From positions 1-20,020 of the forward strand of contig JAGAHV010000004.1 in NCBI GenBank assembly GCA_017626895.1: a DNA stretch of 20,020 nt, read 5' to 3'. This document shows positions 1 through 7,522 of the stretch, one piece after another. Source of the stretch: Ventricola sp017626895. Its GTDB lineage: Bacteria > Bacillota > Clostridia > Christensenellales > Aristaeellaceae. Within the stretch, counting starts at the first letter, position 1. Every line of letters starts with the position of its first letter. A program made the position numbers and the translations under genes. A model generated the notes under the pieces. The model worked only from the letters and a program-made list of their open reading frames with translations, did no database searches and was not told the origin of the DNA.

Positions 1-1103
1 GAAGGATGATGGATATTCTGCAAAATGAGCTCGGTCAGCTGCTGAACGGCATTTTCCATCAGGGCAGGGCTTTCCGTCATTTTCAGCATGGGGATTTCCG
101 CCCAGCAGAGCAGGCCCAGTTCATCGCAGCAGTTATAGGCGGCCTGGGGGTGCTGGTAGTGGGAGAGGCGCACGCCGTTGGCGCCGATTTCCCGGATGAG
201 TGCAAAGTCCTCAGCGATCTCCTGGTCGGAGACGGCACTGTATTTGCCGGCCCGGTCCTGATGCCGCGCTACGCCGTGGATCGGGCAGGGACGCCCGTTC
301 AGATGAAAGCCGGATTCCCCGTCCAGCGTAATCCGGCGGAAACCGGTGCGGATTTCGGTGTGGTCCATCTGTTCACGGCCCACGAAAAGATCTGCGGAAA
401 GCGTGTAGAAATGGGCATGGCCGATTCCATCCCAGAGCAGCGGGGAATCGATCACCAGGGAAACGGTCTCATCCCGGTTCCCCTCAATGGTCCGGAGGAT
501 GCTGCCCTGCTCATCGGTCAGGGTGTACCGGATCAGGGATTGCCCTGCCTCGCAGATGACGTGGGGCTCCGCGGTGAGAATGCCCTGACCGTTTTCATTC
601 ACTGACGCGCGGACAATGAGGCCGTCCGTGCCGTAATAGCAGCGGTCAAAATGGCTGGCTTTGCAGATCAGCAGGTCCACGTTCCGGGAAAGACCGCCGA
701 ATACGGTGAAGTCACCGAAGGAGGGGGCAATGTCCTCGTTCGTGCTGTTCTCAAGGAACACGATCAGCTGCCACTCGGGATCATTTGCCGCGGCATCCGG
801 AATGGGAAGACGGAAACGGGAATAGCCGCTCCGGTGGCTGCCCGCTTCCTGTCCGTTTACGAAGACGTGGCACTGCTGGTCGGCGCCCTCAAAGGAAAGG
901 AAGGCCCGCTCCCAGCCCGGCTGCCGCCGGAACGTGGTTTCGTATACCGCCAGTCCCTGCCAGGGATCCTCTTCTTTGAACCAGGTGTGGGGCAGTGTGA
1001 CCGGGGTCCATTCCTCCTCAGGGAGCTGCTCGGGAATATCGCTTATGGTCAGGCCGGGGAGTTTTCGGAACTTCCAGCCTTGATTCAGGGAAAGTTTCTC
1101 CAT
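1..1103 (-). CDS. GH2 family beta-glycosidase (beta-galactosidase/beta-glucuronidase type), C-terminus cut by window edge
   Basis: About 367 residues of the amino end are visible and the frame is open to the left edge. The start at 1103 follows an AGAAAGGAAA ribosome site. It opens MEKLSLNQGWKFRKL with no signal peptide, so it is probably cytoplasmic. The order fits GH2: an N-terminal jelly-roll sugar-binding domain (conserved TLPHTW near residue 40 and GGLSRNVDL near 145), an immunoglobulin-like middle domain, then the beginning of the TIM barrel (HGVARHQDRAGKY near 270, GANGVRLSHYQHP near 300, WAEIP near 330). The catalytic acid (usually an NE pair) and the nucleophile lie outside the window, so activity and substrate cannot be judged. 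It lies 73 bp downstream of the araC-type gene in the same direction and is probably co-transcribed with it. Beta-galactosidase and beta-glucuronidase are both possible; the family call is firm. Confidence 0.92.
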   Translation of the reverse strand, partial: MEKLSLNQGWKFRKLPGLTISDIPEQLPEEEWTPVTLPHTWFKEEDPWQGLAVYETTFRRQPGWERAFLSFEGADQQCHVFVNGQEAGSHRSGYSRFRLPIPDAAANDPEWQLIVFLENSTNEDIAPSFGDFTVFGGLSRNVDLLICKASHFDRCYYGTDGLIVRASVNENGQGILTAEPHVICEAGQSLIRYTLTDEQGSILRTIEGNRDETVSLVIDSPLLWDGIGHAHFYTLSADLFVGREQMDHTEIRTGFRRITLDGESGFHLNGRPCPIHGVARHQDRAGKYSAVSDQEIAEDFALIREIGANGVRLSHYQHPQAAYNCCDELGLLCWAEIPMLKMTESPALMENAVQQLTELILQNIHHP

Positions 1104-1135
1104 TGCTGTTTCCTTTCTGGATTTTGTCGGTTTGG

Positions 1136-1160
1136 GCCTGTCCCCGGACAAGGGACAGGC
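1136..1160. other. Intergenic hairpin between araC-type gene and GH2 gene
   Basis: A perfect 9-bp inverted repeat, GCCTGTCCC and GGGACAGGC, surrounds a 7-base loop. It lies in the 73-bp gap between the two minus-strand genes. Neither strand has a T-tract after the stem, so it is not a standard intrinsic terminator. It may stabilise or process the mRNA, or it may be a partial terminator lowering GH2 expression relative to the regulator. Confidence 0.5.
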
Positions 1161-1176
1161 GGGGAATCCGGAACGT

Positions 1177-2406
1177 TTATTTCATCTTTTTGCCGGGCTG
1201 AACGGTTTTCCGGTATTCGCCGGGGGACTGTCCGGTAATTTTCCGGAAGGTCCGGGCGAAATAGTTGGCATCTGAAAAACCGCACTGGTCGGCGATTTCC
1301 TGCATGGTGAGGTTTTCTTTTCTCAGCATGTCCGAGGCCCGCTGAATCCGGATCTTGTTGATATAGTCCGTGACGGTCATCCCCACCTCCCGGTGGAAGC
1401 GGGAGGAAAGGTAGTTCTTGTTGATGACAAAGCGCGTCGCCAGCGCTTCCAGATTCAGGGGCTCCATATAATGAAAGTCGATGTAGTTGATGCAGTTGCG
1501 TACCTGCTCCGAGTACCGCGCAAGGGAATGCTGCTGAACCAGCAGGCAGTAATGGCGGATCATCTGGGGAATCAGGGCGCTGATCTCCTCCTGGCTCTGA
1601 GTGGCGGCAATCTCCGCTGCAAACCGTCCGCTGATGGCGTCAATGTACAGCGGATGGACCGCGGCCTTTTCAATGGCCTTGCGAAAATTCGTGTTGACGG
1701 CCACCAGCATGTACCGGGCATCCTGCAGGGGATCTGAAATGCGCTGATCCAGGGTAAATCCCATGAACAGATTCTGCTGATAGGTGGCCTCGGAAATATC
1801 CCCGCGTCGGATGGCCTCAAACAGAGCATTTTCCACCGCGTAACGGGCCTCGACGGTGGAGTAGGGGATGGAGGAGAGGGAAAAGGAGACTTTTGGCTTG
1901 GCGTTTTCCGGATGATTGAACACGACGGAGCGGAACTGCAGATCCGGGGTGGCCAGATAACGGGAGAAGAGGGAGGAGAGGAGATTCTGCCAGCTCAGAT
2001 AATCCCGTATGATGGGGACCCGCTTGAAGTACCAGCGAAGGGCCTCGATAGAATTTGCCTCAAGGCCGTGCAGCCGCAGCAGCCGGTCATAATCTTCCTC
2101 TTTAAAGGATTTGTAGACGAAAGGACCGCAGAATACGTACGTGTCATCATCGTCCTGCCGGTCGCGGAAAACCAGATAATGAAGATCAAAGTCATCCTTA
2201 TAGTCAATGACCACATCATCCGGCACCAGTTCGATGATGTTCTCGGCAAACCGTGTATAGTCAAAGGACTGGTACAGCTGATCCCGGAACCGGAAATCCA
2301 GCACGGAGGCATCCGGCAGGGCAGGATGCCGGTGCAGCCTTGTGATCTGTACCCGATACGCACCAAGGGTATCACGGATGATGTCCCGCAGATCCATTGT
2401 GATCAT
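1177..2406 (-). CDS. AraC-family transcriptional regulator
   Basis: A 409-residue DNA-binding regulator, probably controlling the divergent importer and the glycosidase genes. The last ~100 residues are a clear double helix-turn-helix AraC domain: a first helix set around LNLEALATRFVINKNYLSSRF, then the family signature with IADQCGFSDANYFARTFRK and the terminal GQSPGEYRK. Before it (about 190-300) is a helical stretch common in clostridial AraC proteins (RGDISEATYQQN, then the VNTNFRKAIEKAAVHPLYIDAIS region). The first ~180 residues have no signature I can name and no membrane segments, so ligand sensing is presumably cytoplasmic. The start at 2406 is chosen because GGAGGTG lies 6 bases upstream; an in-frame start at 2457 would add 17 residues and has no such site. 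Confidence 0.93.
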   Translation of the reverse strand: MITMDLRDIIRDTLGAYRVQITRLHRHPALPDASVLDFRFRDQLYQSFDYTRFAENIIELVPDDVVIDYKDDFDLHYLVFRDRQDDDDTYVFCGPFVYKSFKEEDYDRLLRLHGLEANSIEALRWYFKRVPIIRDYLSWQNLLSSLFSRYLATPDLQFRSVVFNHPENAKPKVSFSLSSIPYSTVEARYAVENALFEAIRRGDISEATYQQNLFMGFTLDQRISDPLQDARYMLVAVNTNFRKAIEKAAVHPLYIDAISGRFAAEIAATQSQEEISALIPQMIRHYCLLVQQHSLARYSEQVRNCINYIDFHYMEPLNLEALATRFVINKNYLSSRFHREVGMTVTDYINKIRIQRASDMLRKENLTMQEIADQCGFSDANYFARTFRKITGQSPGEYRKTVQPGKKMK

Positions 2407-2412
2407 TGCTTT

Positions 2413-2419
2413 CACCTCC
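2413..2419 (-). promoter_or_regulatory. Ribosome binding site fixing the araC-type start
   Basis: GGAGGTG on the minus strand, 6 bases before the ATG at 2406. It supports the 409-residue product over the longer frame opening at 2457. Confidence 0.8.
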
Positions 2420-2434
2420 GATTGAATGTTCAGC

Positions 2435-2530
2435 GAATTCTGTCCTAACCATAACACAATAACAGGGATGAATCAATCAAATGTGAATATTGTGCTAAAA
2501 GCAATGAATTCTGTGAGTGTAACTCAGAAT
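2435..2530. promoter_or_regulatory. Candidate regulator boxes in the divergent control region
   Basis: GAATTCTGT occurs twice in direct orientation, at 2435-2443 and 2506-2514. A related inverted half, ACTCAGAAT, lies at 2522-2530. The second and third copies form an imperfect dyad (ATTCT..GAGT gta ACTC AGAAT, 2508-2530). AraC proteins commonly bind direct repeats, so these are reasonable operator candidates between the divergent genes. No binding is demonstrated, and a 9-bp repeat in about 220 bp is only moderate evidence. Confidence 0.4.
2451..2480 (-). promoter_or_regulatory. Candidate promoter for the araC-type gene
   Basis: Read on the minus strand: TTGATT (2480-2475), an 18-base spacer, then TGTTAT (2456-2451). 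Each hexamer matches the housekeeping consensus at 4 of 6 positions. The start would fall about 40 bases before the coding start. This is a weak match chosen mainly by position. Confidence 0.3.
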
Positions 2531-2547
2531 GGCAACATGCTATCCTA

Positions 2548-2576
2548 TTGTCATCAAACAAGCGTTCATTTGTAAC
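2548..2576 (+). promoter_or_regulatory. Candidate promoter for the ABC importer operon
   Basis: TTGTCA (2548-2553, 5 of 6 to consensus), a 17-base spacer, then TGTAAC (2571-2576, 4 of 6). The transcript would start near 2583, about 44 bases before the ATPase gene. The poor -10 fits a promoter needing an activator such as the adjacent AraC protein. The GAATTCTGT box at 2506-2514 lies just upstream of the -35 element. Confidence 0.4.
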
Positions 2577-2626
2577 GCCGAACCGATGCGGAAACCGCTA
2601 TCATCAAGAAAAGCGAGAGAAAGCAG

Positions 2627-4132
2627 ATGGAAAAGGAAATCATTTTTGAAGCAAAGCACATGCGCAAGGAATTCGGCCCGACCATCGCCCTCAAGGATGT
2701 GGACTTTACCCTTCGCAGGGGAGAGATTCGCGGACTGGTAGGCGAGAACGGTTCGGGAAAGTCCACCATCATGTCCATTGCCTCCGGCATGCAGCCGGCC
2801 ACCCGGGGTGAGATGTTCTACAAGGGACAGCCCTGGAAGCCGGGCAACATGGTGGAGGCCCAGGATGCCGGCATTTCCATGATCCTGCAGGAAGCCAATA
2901 CCATTCCCGGCGTGACGGTTGCCCAGAACATCTTTTCCGGTCACGAGGCGGAGTTTTCCCGTTTTGGCGTGATCAATATGATGAAGATGAAGAAGGAAGC
3001 CCAGAAAGTGTTGGAGAGCTTCGGCATCACGCACATCCGGGCCGGTGACCCGATTGACCAGTATACCTTTGAGGACCGGAAGCTGGTGGAACTGGTTCGC
3101 TGCGTGACCGACAAGACGGAGATTCTGGTGGTGGATGAGACCACCACGGCCCTGTCCCTTGAGGGACGTGAGATTCTCTACAAGCTCATTCACCGGATGG
3201 CGGAGCAGGGGAAAGCGATCGTGTTCGTGTCCCACGACATGGATGAGATCCTTGAACAGTGCACGGACCTGACGGTGCTGCGGGACGGGGACATCATCGG
3301 GCATCTGACCCGGCAGGAGATGGATGCGCCGGATTCCGTCAAGACCATCCGGTACATGATGGTAGGCCGCGAGATCGGCGACAAGTATTATCGCGAGGAT
3401 TATGATACCAGCCACAGGCCGGAGGTGGCCCTGGAGCTGGAGGATGTGTCCTTTGGCCGGATCCAGCACTTCAATCTGAAGCTGCACAGGGGCGAGATCA
3501 TCGGCATGGGCGGCCTGAGCGGCTGCGGCATGCACGACATCGGGCGCATTGCGTACGGGCTTGAAAAGCTGCAGGGTGGCCGGGTGCTGCGCAACGGCAA
3601 GGAAATCAAAACGCCGCTTCAGGCCATTAACAGCGGCATCGGGTACATTTCCAAGAACCGTGACACGGAGGCGCTGATTCTGAACGGTCCCATCCAGGAC
3701 AACATCGTGCTGCCCTCCATTCCGGCCCTTGAGCACAACACCTTCATCAGCCCGATGGCCGAGAAGAAGCTCAGCGATGTGGAAATTGCCAACTACCGCA
3801 TCAAGTGCCGCAACGGCAAACAGTACGTCAACACCCTTTCCGGCGGCAACAAGCAGAAGGTGTCCTTCGGCAAATGGACGGCCAAGGGTTCCGAGGTCAT
3901 TATCATGGACTGCCCGACCCGCGGCGTGGACATTGGCGTCAAGCAGGCCATGTACACCCTGATTGAGGATATGAAGAAACAGGGAAAGGCCATTCTGATG
4001 ATCTCCGAGGAGCTCAGCGAGCTGATTGGCATGGCGGACCGCCTGATCATCATGAAGGACTTTGAGGTAACGCATCAGGTGGAACGCAGCCCGGAGCTCA
4101 AGCAGACCGACCTGATTGAGTACATGATTTAA
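2627..4132 (+). CDS. Sugar ABC transporter ATP-binding protein, RbsA/MglA type (duplicated ATPase)
   Basis: A 501-residue fusion of two ABC ATPase domains, powering sugar import at the inner face of the membrane. Domain 1 (about 5-245) has Walker A GENGSGKST (39-47), Q-loop Q88, Walker B ILVVDE (166-171) and switch histidine H203, but its signature motif is degraded to TFEDRK (147-152). Domain 2 (about 265-501) is the mirror image. Its Walker A is degraded (GGLSGCGMHD, 295-304), the signature LSGGNKQ (404-410) is intact, and Walker B reads VIIMDC (424-429) with Cys where the catalytic Glu is expected. Length and domain plan match RbsA/MglA. It is the first gene of the importer operon, followed 11 bp later by a permease. 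The ribosome site (GAGAAAG) is modest. Substrate class is sugar by family; the exact sugar is unknown. Confidence 0.95.
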   Translation: MEKEIIFEAKHMRKEFGPTIALKDVDFTLRRGEIRGLVGENGSGKSTIMSIASGMQPATRGEMFYKGQPWKPGNMVEAQDAGISMILQEANTIPGVTVAQNIFSGHEAEFSRFGVINMMKMKKEAQKVLESFGITHIRAGDPIDQYTFEDRKLVELVRCVTDKTEILVVDETTTALSLEGREILYKLIHRMAEQGKAIVFVSHDMDEILEQCTDLTVLRDGDIIGHLTRQEMDAPDSVKTIRYMMVGREIGDKYYREDYDTSHRPEVALELEDVSFGRIQHFNLKLHRGEIIGMGGLSGCGMHDIGRIAYGLEKLQGGRVLRNGKEIKTPLQAINSGIGYISKNRDTEALILNGPIQDNIVLPSIPALEHNTFISPMAEKKLSDVEIANYRIKCRNGKQYVNTLSGGNKQKVSFGKWTAKGSEVIIMDCPTRGVDIGVKQAMYTLIEDMKKQGKAILMISEELSELIGMADRLIIMKDFEVTHQVERSPELKQTDLIEYMI

Positions 4133-4143
4133 GGAGGTGCCCC

Positions 4144-5139
4144 ATGACTGCAACTGCACATGAAAAGGAAAGGCAAACCCCGCAGCAGTGGCTGAGCAAA
4201 CACGGCTCCGCCGTGGCCTCCGTCAGCGGCCTTCTGTTCTGCATCATCTTTTTCACCATTACCACCGGCATCAAGGGCGAGAGTATCTGGAGTGCCAGCA
4301 AACTGTCCACCCTGATCGGTGATGTCATTGTCACGGCCCTGATGGCCGTGGGCGCGGTATTCATCTATTCCCTTGGCAACATGGACGTCTCTATCGGCAA
4401 GCAGGTGGGCCTGTACAGCACGCTGCTGGTATTGATCGGCAACGCCACCGGCAACCTGCTGATCGCCATTCTGGTCTGCCTGGTGATCGCGGTCCTGATC
4501 GGCATCATCAACGGTTCTGCCGGCGAGCTGCTGCACATGTACTCGGTCATCTCCTCGGTCGTGTTCATGATGGTTCTCTCGGGTGTCAGCACCATCATCT
4601 ACTCCAACATCGGCAGCCGGAACATCAGCATGATTCCGGAAATCGATCTGACCCTGTTCCGGCAGCCCTGGTTCATGGTGCTGGTTCTGGCCATTGAGAC
4701 CGCGGTGATCGGCTACTTCTTCTACTTCACCAAGTTCGGCAAATACGCCCGGGCTATCGGTGCCAACCAGACGGCGACAGCCCAGAGCGGCGTGCACATC
4801 ATCCTCTACCGGGTCATCCCGTACATCTTCCTGGCCTGCTGCCTGGTGACGGCCTCCCTGTTCCAGATGGGCTATACCGGCGCCGCCAGCGATGCCACCG
4901 GCACCGGATTTGAAATGAACGTGATGGTTTCCCTGATTCTGGGCGGCATGCCCCTCAAGGGCGGCATGAAGTCCCGCCTGTCCTGCGCCATCATTGGCTC
5001 CCTGACCTATTCACTGCTGGCCGTCGGCCTGCCCATTATCGGCGTTCCGACCCGCCTGACCTTCCTGATCAAGGCCGCCATCTTCCTGATCGTGGTGCTC
5101 ATTACCTGCCGCGAGAAGCATGGCGTGCTGCCCCGCTAA
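4144..5139 (+). CDS. Sugar ABC transporter permease, RbsC family (first of two)
   Basis: A 331-residue integral membrane protein forming part of the import channel. It has a ~25-residue polar N-terminus, then about eight to ten hydrophobic segments. RbsC-family hallmarks are present: LGNMDVSIGKQVG (about 77-89, matching the DLSVG motif), FGKYARAIGANQTATAQSG (about 198-216) and the GGMPLKGGMKS loop (about 268-278) that contacts the ATPase. A near-perfect AAGGAGGTG ribosome site precedes the start, 11 bp after the ATPase stop, so translation is probably coupled. It differs clearly from the second permease of this operon, suggesting the channel is a heterodimer. Confidence 0.93.
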   Translation: MTATAHEKERQTPQQWLSKHGSAVASVSGLLFCIIFFTITTGIKGESIWSASKLSTLIGDVIVTALMAVGAVFIYSLGNMDVSIGKQVGLYSTLLVLIGNATGNLLIAILVCLVIAVLIGIINGSAGELLHMYSVISSVVFMMVLSGVSTIIYSNIGSRNISMIPEIDLTLFRQPWFMVLVLAIETAVIGYFFYFTKFGKYARAIGANQTATAQSGVHIILYRVIPYIFLACCLVTASLFQMGYTGAASDATGTGFEMNVMVSLILGGMPLKGGMKSRLSCAIIGSLTYSLLAVGLPIIGVPTRLTFLIKAAIFLIVVLITCREKHGVLPR

Positions 5140-5196
5140 TTCGGCCCCAACAGGGTACAACCTGTCACAATAAATGACTTTTTAGGAGGAAACCCA

Positions 5197-6351
5197 ATGA
5201 AAAAGCTGATTGCCATCGCAATGATCCTTGTCATGCTCCTCGGGATTTCGGCTCTGGCCCAGGCCGAGGGCAAGATCCTCTATCTCTCCAACCTGAACAG
5301 CGGCGCACAGTATGAGTTCTATGTGGCCTATCTGAACATGATGGCCAAAGAGCTCGGTTATACCGTTGAAATCGTGTACGGCGATTCCTTCAACGATCCC
5401 GCCGGCAACCTGAAAAACGTCAAGAACGCGTACACCTCTGATGTGGTGGGCCTCATCTCCTGCATGGACGGCGGCCTGATCAACATCATGGAAGAGTACC
5501 CGGATATGTGGGTTGTGGGCTTCTTCTCCGACTATGACAACGTGTTCAATCCCGGCGGCACCAGCGAGGGCATCCTGAAGAAGGATCATTTCCTGGGCCT
5601 GATGGGCGACAACTACATCAGCGGCGTGGCGCTGGGCGAGGCGTATGCCCAGGAGGTCATTGACCGCGGATACAAGCGCGTTTCCACCTGCATCTTCCCG
5701 GTATATGCCTATCCCAAGCACACGGTCGCTGACAAGGCATTCCGTGACTACATCGAAAAGTACAACGAGACCGCCGCTGAGAAGATCGAGCTGGTAGGCG
5801 ATGCCACCGTGCTGAACTTCACTCCACTTGAGACCAACTACTTCTTTGAGGACGGCCACGACAATCTGGACTGCATCGTCGGTTTCTGCGCCGGCACCAC
5901 CTTCGTCTATCCCACCGTGGTTGAGGCCAAGGCCATGGGCATCTGCAAGGACGACATGCAGCTCATCACCGGCGGCTTTGACAACGATCCGGACCTCATG
6001 GCCGACTGCGGCGATGACAAGAACATCGTGCGTCTGACCACCGCTGCCTTTGAGAGCATTATCTGGCCCATGGCTATGATGGATGCGGCGGTTTCCGGCA
6101 AGATGTACAAGGACTATCCGGGCGTTGAGCGGATGGATTCCGGCATCATGGTGATCAACAGCACCGCGAAGTTTGAGGCCGTCATCAACAATTCCCCCAT
6201 GGGCGCCACCAATGACGAGGACAGACTCGGCAAGGCACAGGCTAAGTGGGATGACATGAAGAACTACTTCACCAGCATGAACCCGGATGCCAGCTATAAG
6301 GATCTGACTGCTTTCTGCCAGAGCTTCACCGTTGAAGGATACATGAAATAA
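5197..6351 (+). CDS. Sugar-binding protein of the ABC importer (periplasmic-binding-protein-like)
   Basis: A 384-residue secreted solute-binding protein. A short signal peptide is clear: MKK, then a hydrophobic run (residues 4-20) ending in the signal peptidase I type motif AQA (21-23). There is no lipobox cysteine, which is unusual for a Gram-positive binding protein. The mature protein begins KILYLSNLNSGAQYEFYVAYLNMMAKEL in outline, a typical first beta strand and helix of the type I sugar-binding fold. GLISCMDGG, DCIVGFCAGTT and ITGGFDNDPD correspond to later strands lining the cleft. AGGAGG lies just before the start. Its placement between the two permeases is uncommon for this importer class. 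The ligand cannot be read from sequence; an oligosaccharide or rhamnosyl-sugar is inferred from the neighbours. Confidence 0.9.
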   Translation: MKKLIAIAMILVMLLGISALAQAEGKILYLSNLNSGAQYEFYVAYLNMMAKELGYTVEIVYGDSFNDPAGNLKNVKNAYTSDVVGLISCMDGGLINIMEEYPDMWVVGFFSDYDNVFNPGGTSEGILKKDHFLGLMGDNYISGVALGEAYAQEVIDRGYKRVSTCIFPVYAYPKHTVADKAFRDYIEKYNETAAEKIELVGDATVLNFTPLETNYFFEDGHDNLDCIVGFCAGTTFVYPTVVEAKAMGICKDDMQLITGGFDNDPDLMADCGDDKNIVRLTTAAFESIIWPMAMMDAAVSGKMYKDYPGVERMDSGIMVINSTAKFEAVINNSPMGATNDEDRLGKAQAKWDDMKNYFTSMNPDASYKDLTAFCQSFTVEGYMK

Positions 6352-6358
6352 ACCCTGT

Positions 6359-6381
6359 CTCCCCCGGCCTGTCCGGGGGAG
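6359..6381 (+). other. GC-rich intercistronic hairpin after the binding-protein gene
   Basis: CTCCCCCGG and CCGGGGGAG form a 9-bp stem, almost all G-C, around a 5-base loop, 7 bases after the stop codon. No T-tract follows, so it is not a full terminator. Such hairpins often protect the 3' end of binding-protein mRNA, allowing more binding protein than permease. That role is inferred from position. Confidence 0.65.
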
Positions 6382-6429
6382 CCCCGAATAAGTCGGGCGC
6401 AATTCACTGCTGAAATTGGAGGCAGACTT

Positions 6430-7434
6430 ATGAATAAAGCATTGGACATTCTCAAACGCATCGCGGGAACGCTGATGCTGCCTGTGATCATGTTTGTGAT
6501 CATGAAAATCCTGTGCAATGCCAATGGCAAGAAGTTCCTTGAAAACATGGCCATGTGGAAAGTTCTGATCCCCAACGTGGCTGTATCGGTGGCCTGCGCC
6601 ATGGGCATCGGCCTCCAGTTCAAAAACGGACGCTTCGATTTTTCCGGCGGTTCCATCATGCTGGTATCGGCCATCGTGGCGGGCAGCATCGCAAGGGATT
6701 CCGGCACCAGCAACCCGATGCTCTTCTGCGTCATCGCCGTTGCCCTGTGTGTTCTCCTCAGCGTGGGCGTTGCCCTGGTCTATGTCTACGGCCGGCTGCC
6801 CATCATGATCGCCACCATTGGCATGGCCCTGCTCTATGAATCCATCACCCCCCTGATCTTTGGCGGCGGCGGTGTGAACCTGGTTTCAGTCAAGTTCATC
6901 AAGCAGCTCTCCGCCTACCCGACGGTCCTGATTCCCTTTGGCTGCGCAGTGGCCGTGTATGCGGTGTACAATTACCTGTCCACCACCGGCAAGCAGAGCC
7001 TGCTGCTGGCCAAAAACCAGCAGGCGGCCGTGAACATCGGCATCAATGAGAACAAGAACGTCATCCTGAGCTATGTCTACAGCGGCCTGATTTTCGGTTT
7101 TGCCACCATCATCTGGGCCTCACTGGGCAAGCGGGATGCCAGCTTTTCCTCCCTCAGCACGGTGGGCGAGCTCTTCTCCAACATCCTGCCGGTCTTCGTG
7201 GGTCTGTACATCGGTGCGTTCTGCGGGGATACCATCGGCATCATCATGGGCTCCCTGGCCATCTGCATGATGAAAACGGGCCTGACCACCCTGTTCAAGG
7301 CTGAACTTGGCGGCGCCATTTCCACGGCCATGATGGGTCTGTTCGTCTTCCTGGTTAACCTGGTGGCCGGACAGAGCGGGAACCTCAAGAAACTCTTTGG
7401 CAAACTGATCGGCCGTCAGCCGGTCAAGGCCTGA
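6430..7434 (+). CDS. Sugar ABC transporter permease, RbsC family (second of two)
   Basis: A 334-residue membrane protein with eight or more hydrophobic segments, the second channel subunit. The family DLSVG region appears as NGRFDFSGGSIML (about 66-78), and LPIMIATIGMALLYE (about 124-138) is a conserved membrane stretch. The loop resembling the ATPase-contact region (GLYIGAFCGDTIGIIMGS, about 257-274) is less canonical than in the first permease. A TTGGAGG ribosome site lies 8 bases before the start. It closes the importer operon and is followed by a strong terminator. The sequence is divergent enough that it is recognised mostly by membrane pattern plus context. Confidence 0.9.
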   Translation: MNKALDILKRIAGTLMLPVIMFVIMKILCNANGKKFLENMAMWKVLIPNVAVSVACAMGIGLQFKNGRFDFSGGSIMLVSAIVAGSIARDSGTSNPMLFCVIAVALCVLLSVGVALVYVYGRLPIMIATIGMALLYESITPLIFGGGGVNLVSVKFIKQLSAYPTVLIPFGCAVAVYAVYNYLSTTGKQSLLLAKNQQAAVNIGINENKNVILSYVYSGLIFGFATIIWASLGKRDASFSSLSTVGELFSNILPVFVGLYIGAFCGDTIGIIMGSLAICMMKTGLTTLFKAELGGAISTAMMGLFVFLVNLVAGQSGNLKKLFGKLIGRQPVKA

Positions 7435-7457
7435 ACCATTTCGATCTCCACCAATTG

Positions 7458-7492
7458 GCGGGCGATGGCGTAAACGCCTCGCCCGCTTTTTT
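7458..7492 (+). terminator. Rho-independent terminator after the importer operon
   Basis: The stem GCGGGCGA (7458-7465) pairs with TCGCCCGC (7479-7486). An inner GGCG/CGCC stem sits above a bulge, and six T residues follow (7487-7492). This is the strongest terminator in the window. Only 30 bases separate the T-tract from the next coding start at 7523, leaving little room for an independent promoter. Confidence 0.9.
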
Positions 7493-7522
7493 CAAAAACT
7501 GAGAACCAGAGAGGAGCAAGGG

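Noticed and set aside
2540..4159. A 539-residue minus-strand frame opposite the ATPase gene
   Set aside because: Shadow frame; the plus strand encodes clear ABC ATPase motifs.
5150..5165. Small inverted repeat ACAGG/CCTGT before the binding-protein gene as a terminator
   Set aside because: Only 5 bp of stem and no adjacent T-tract; too common by chance.
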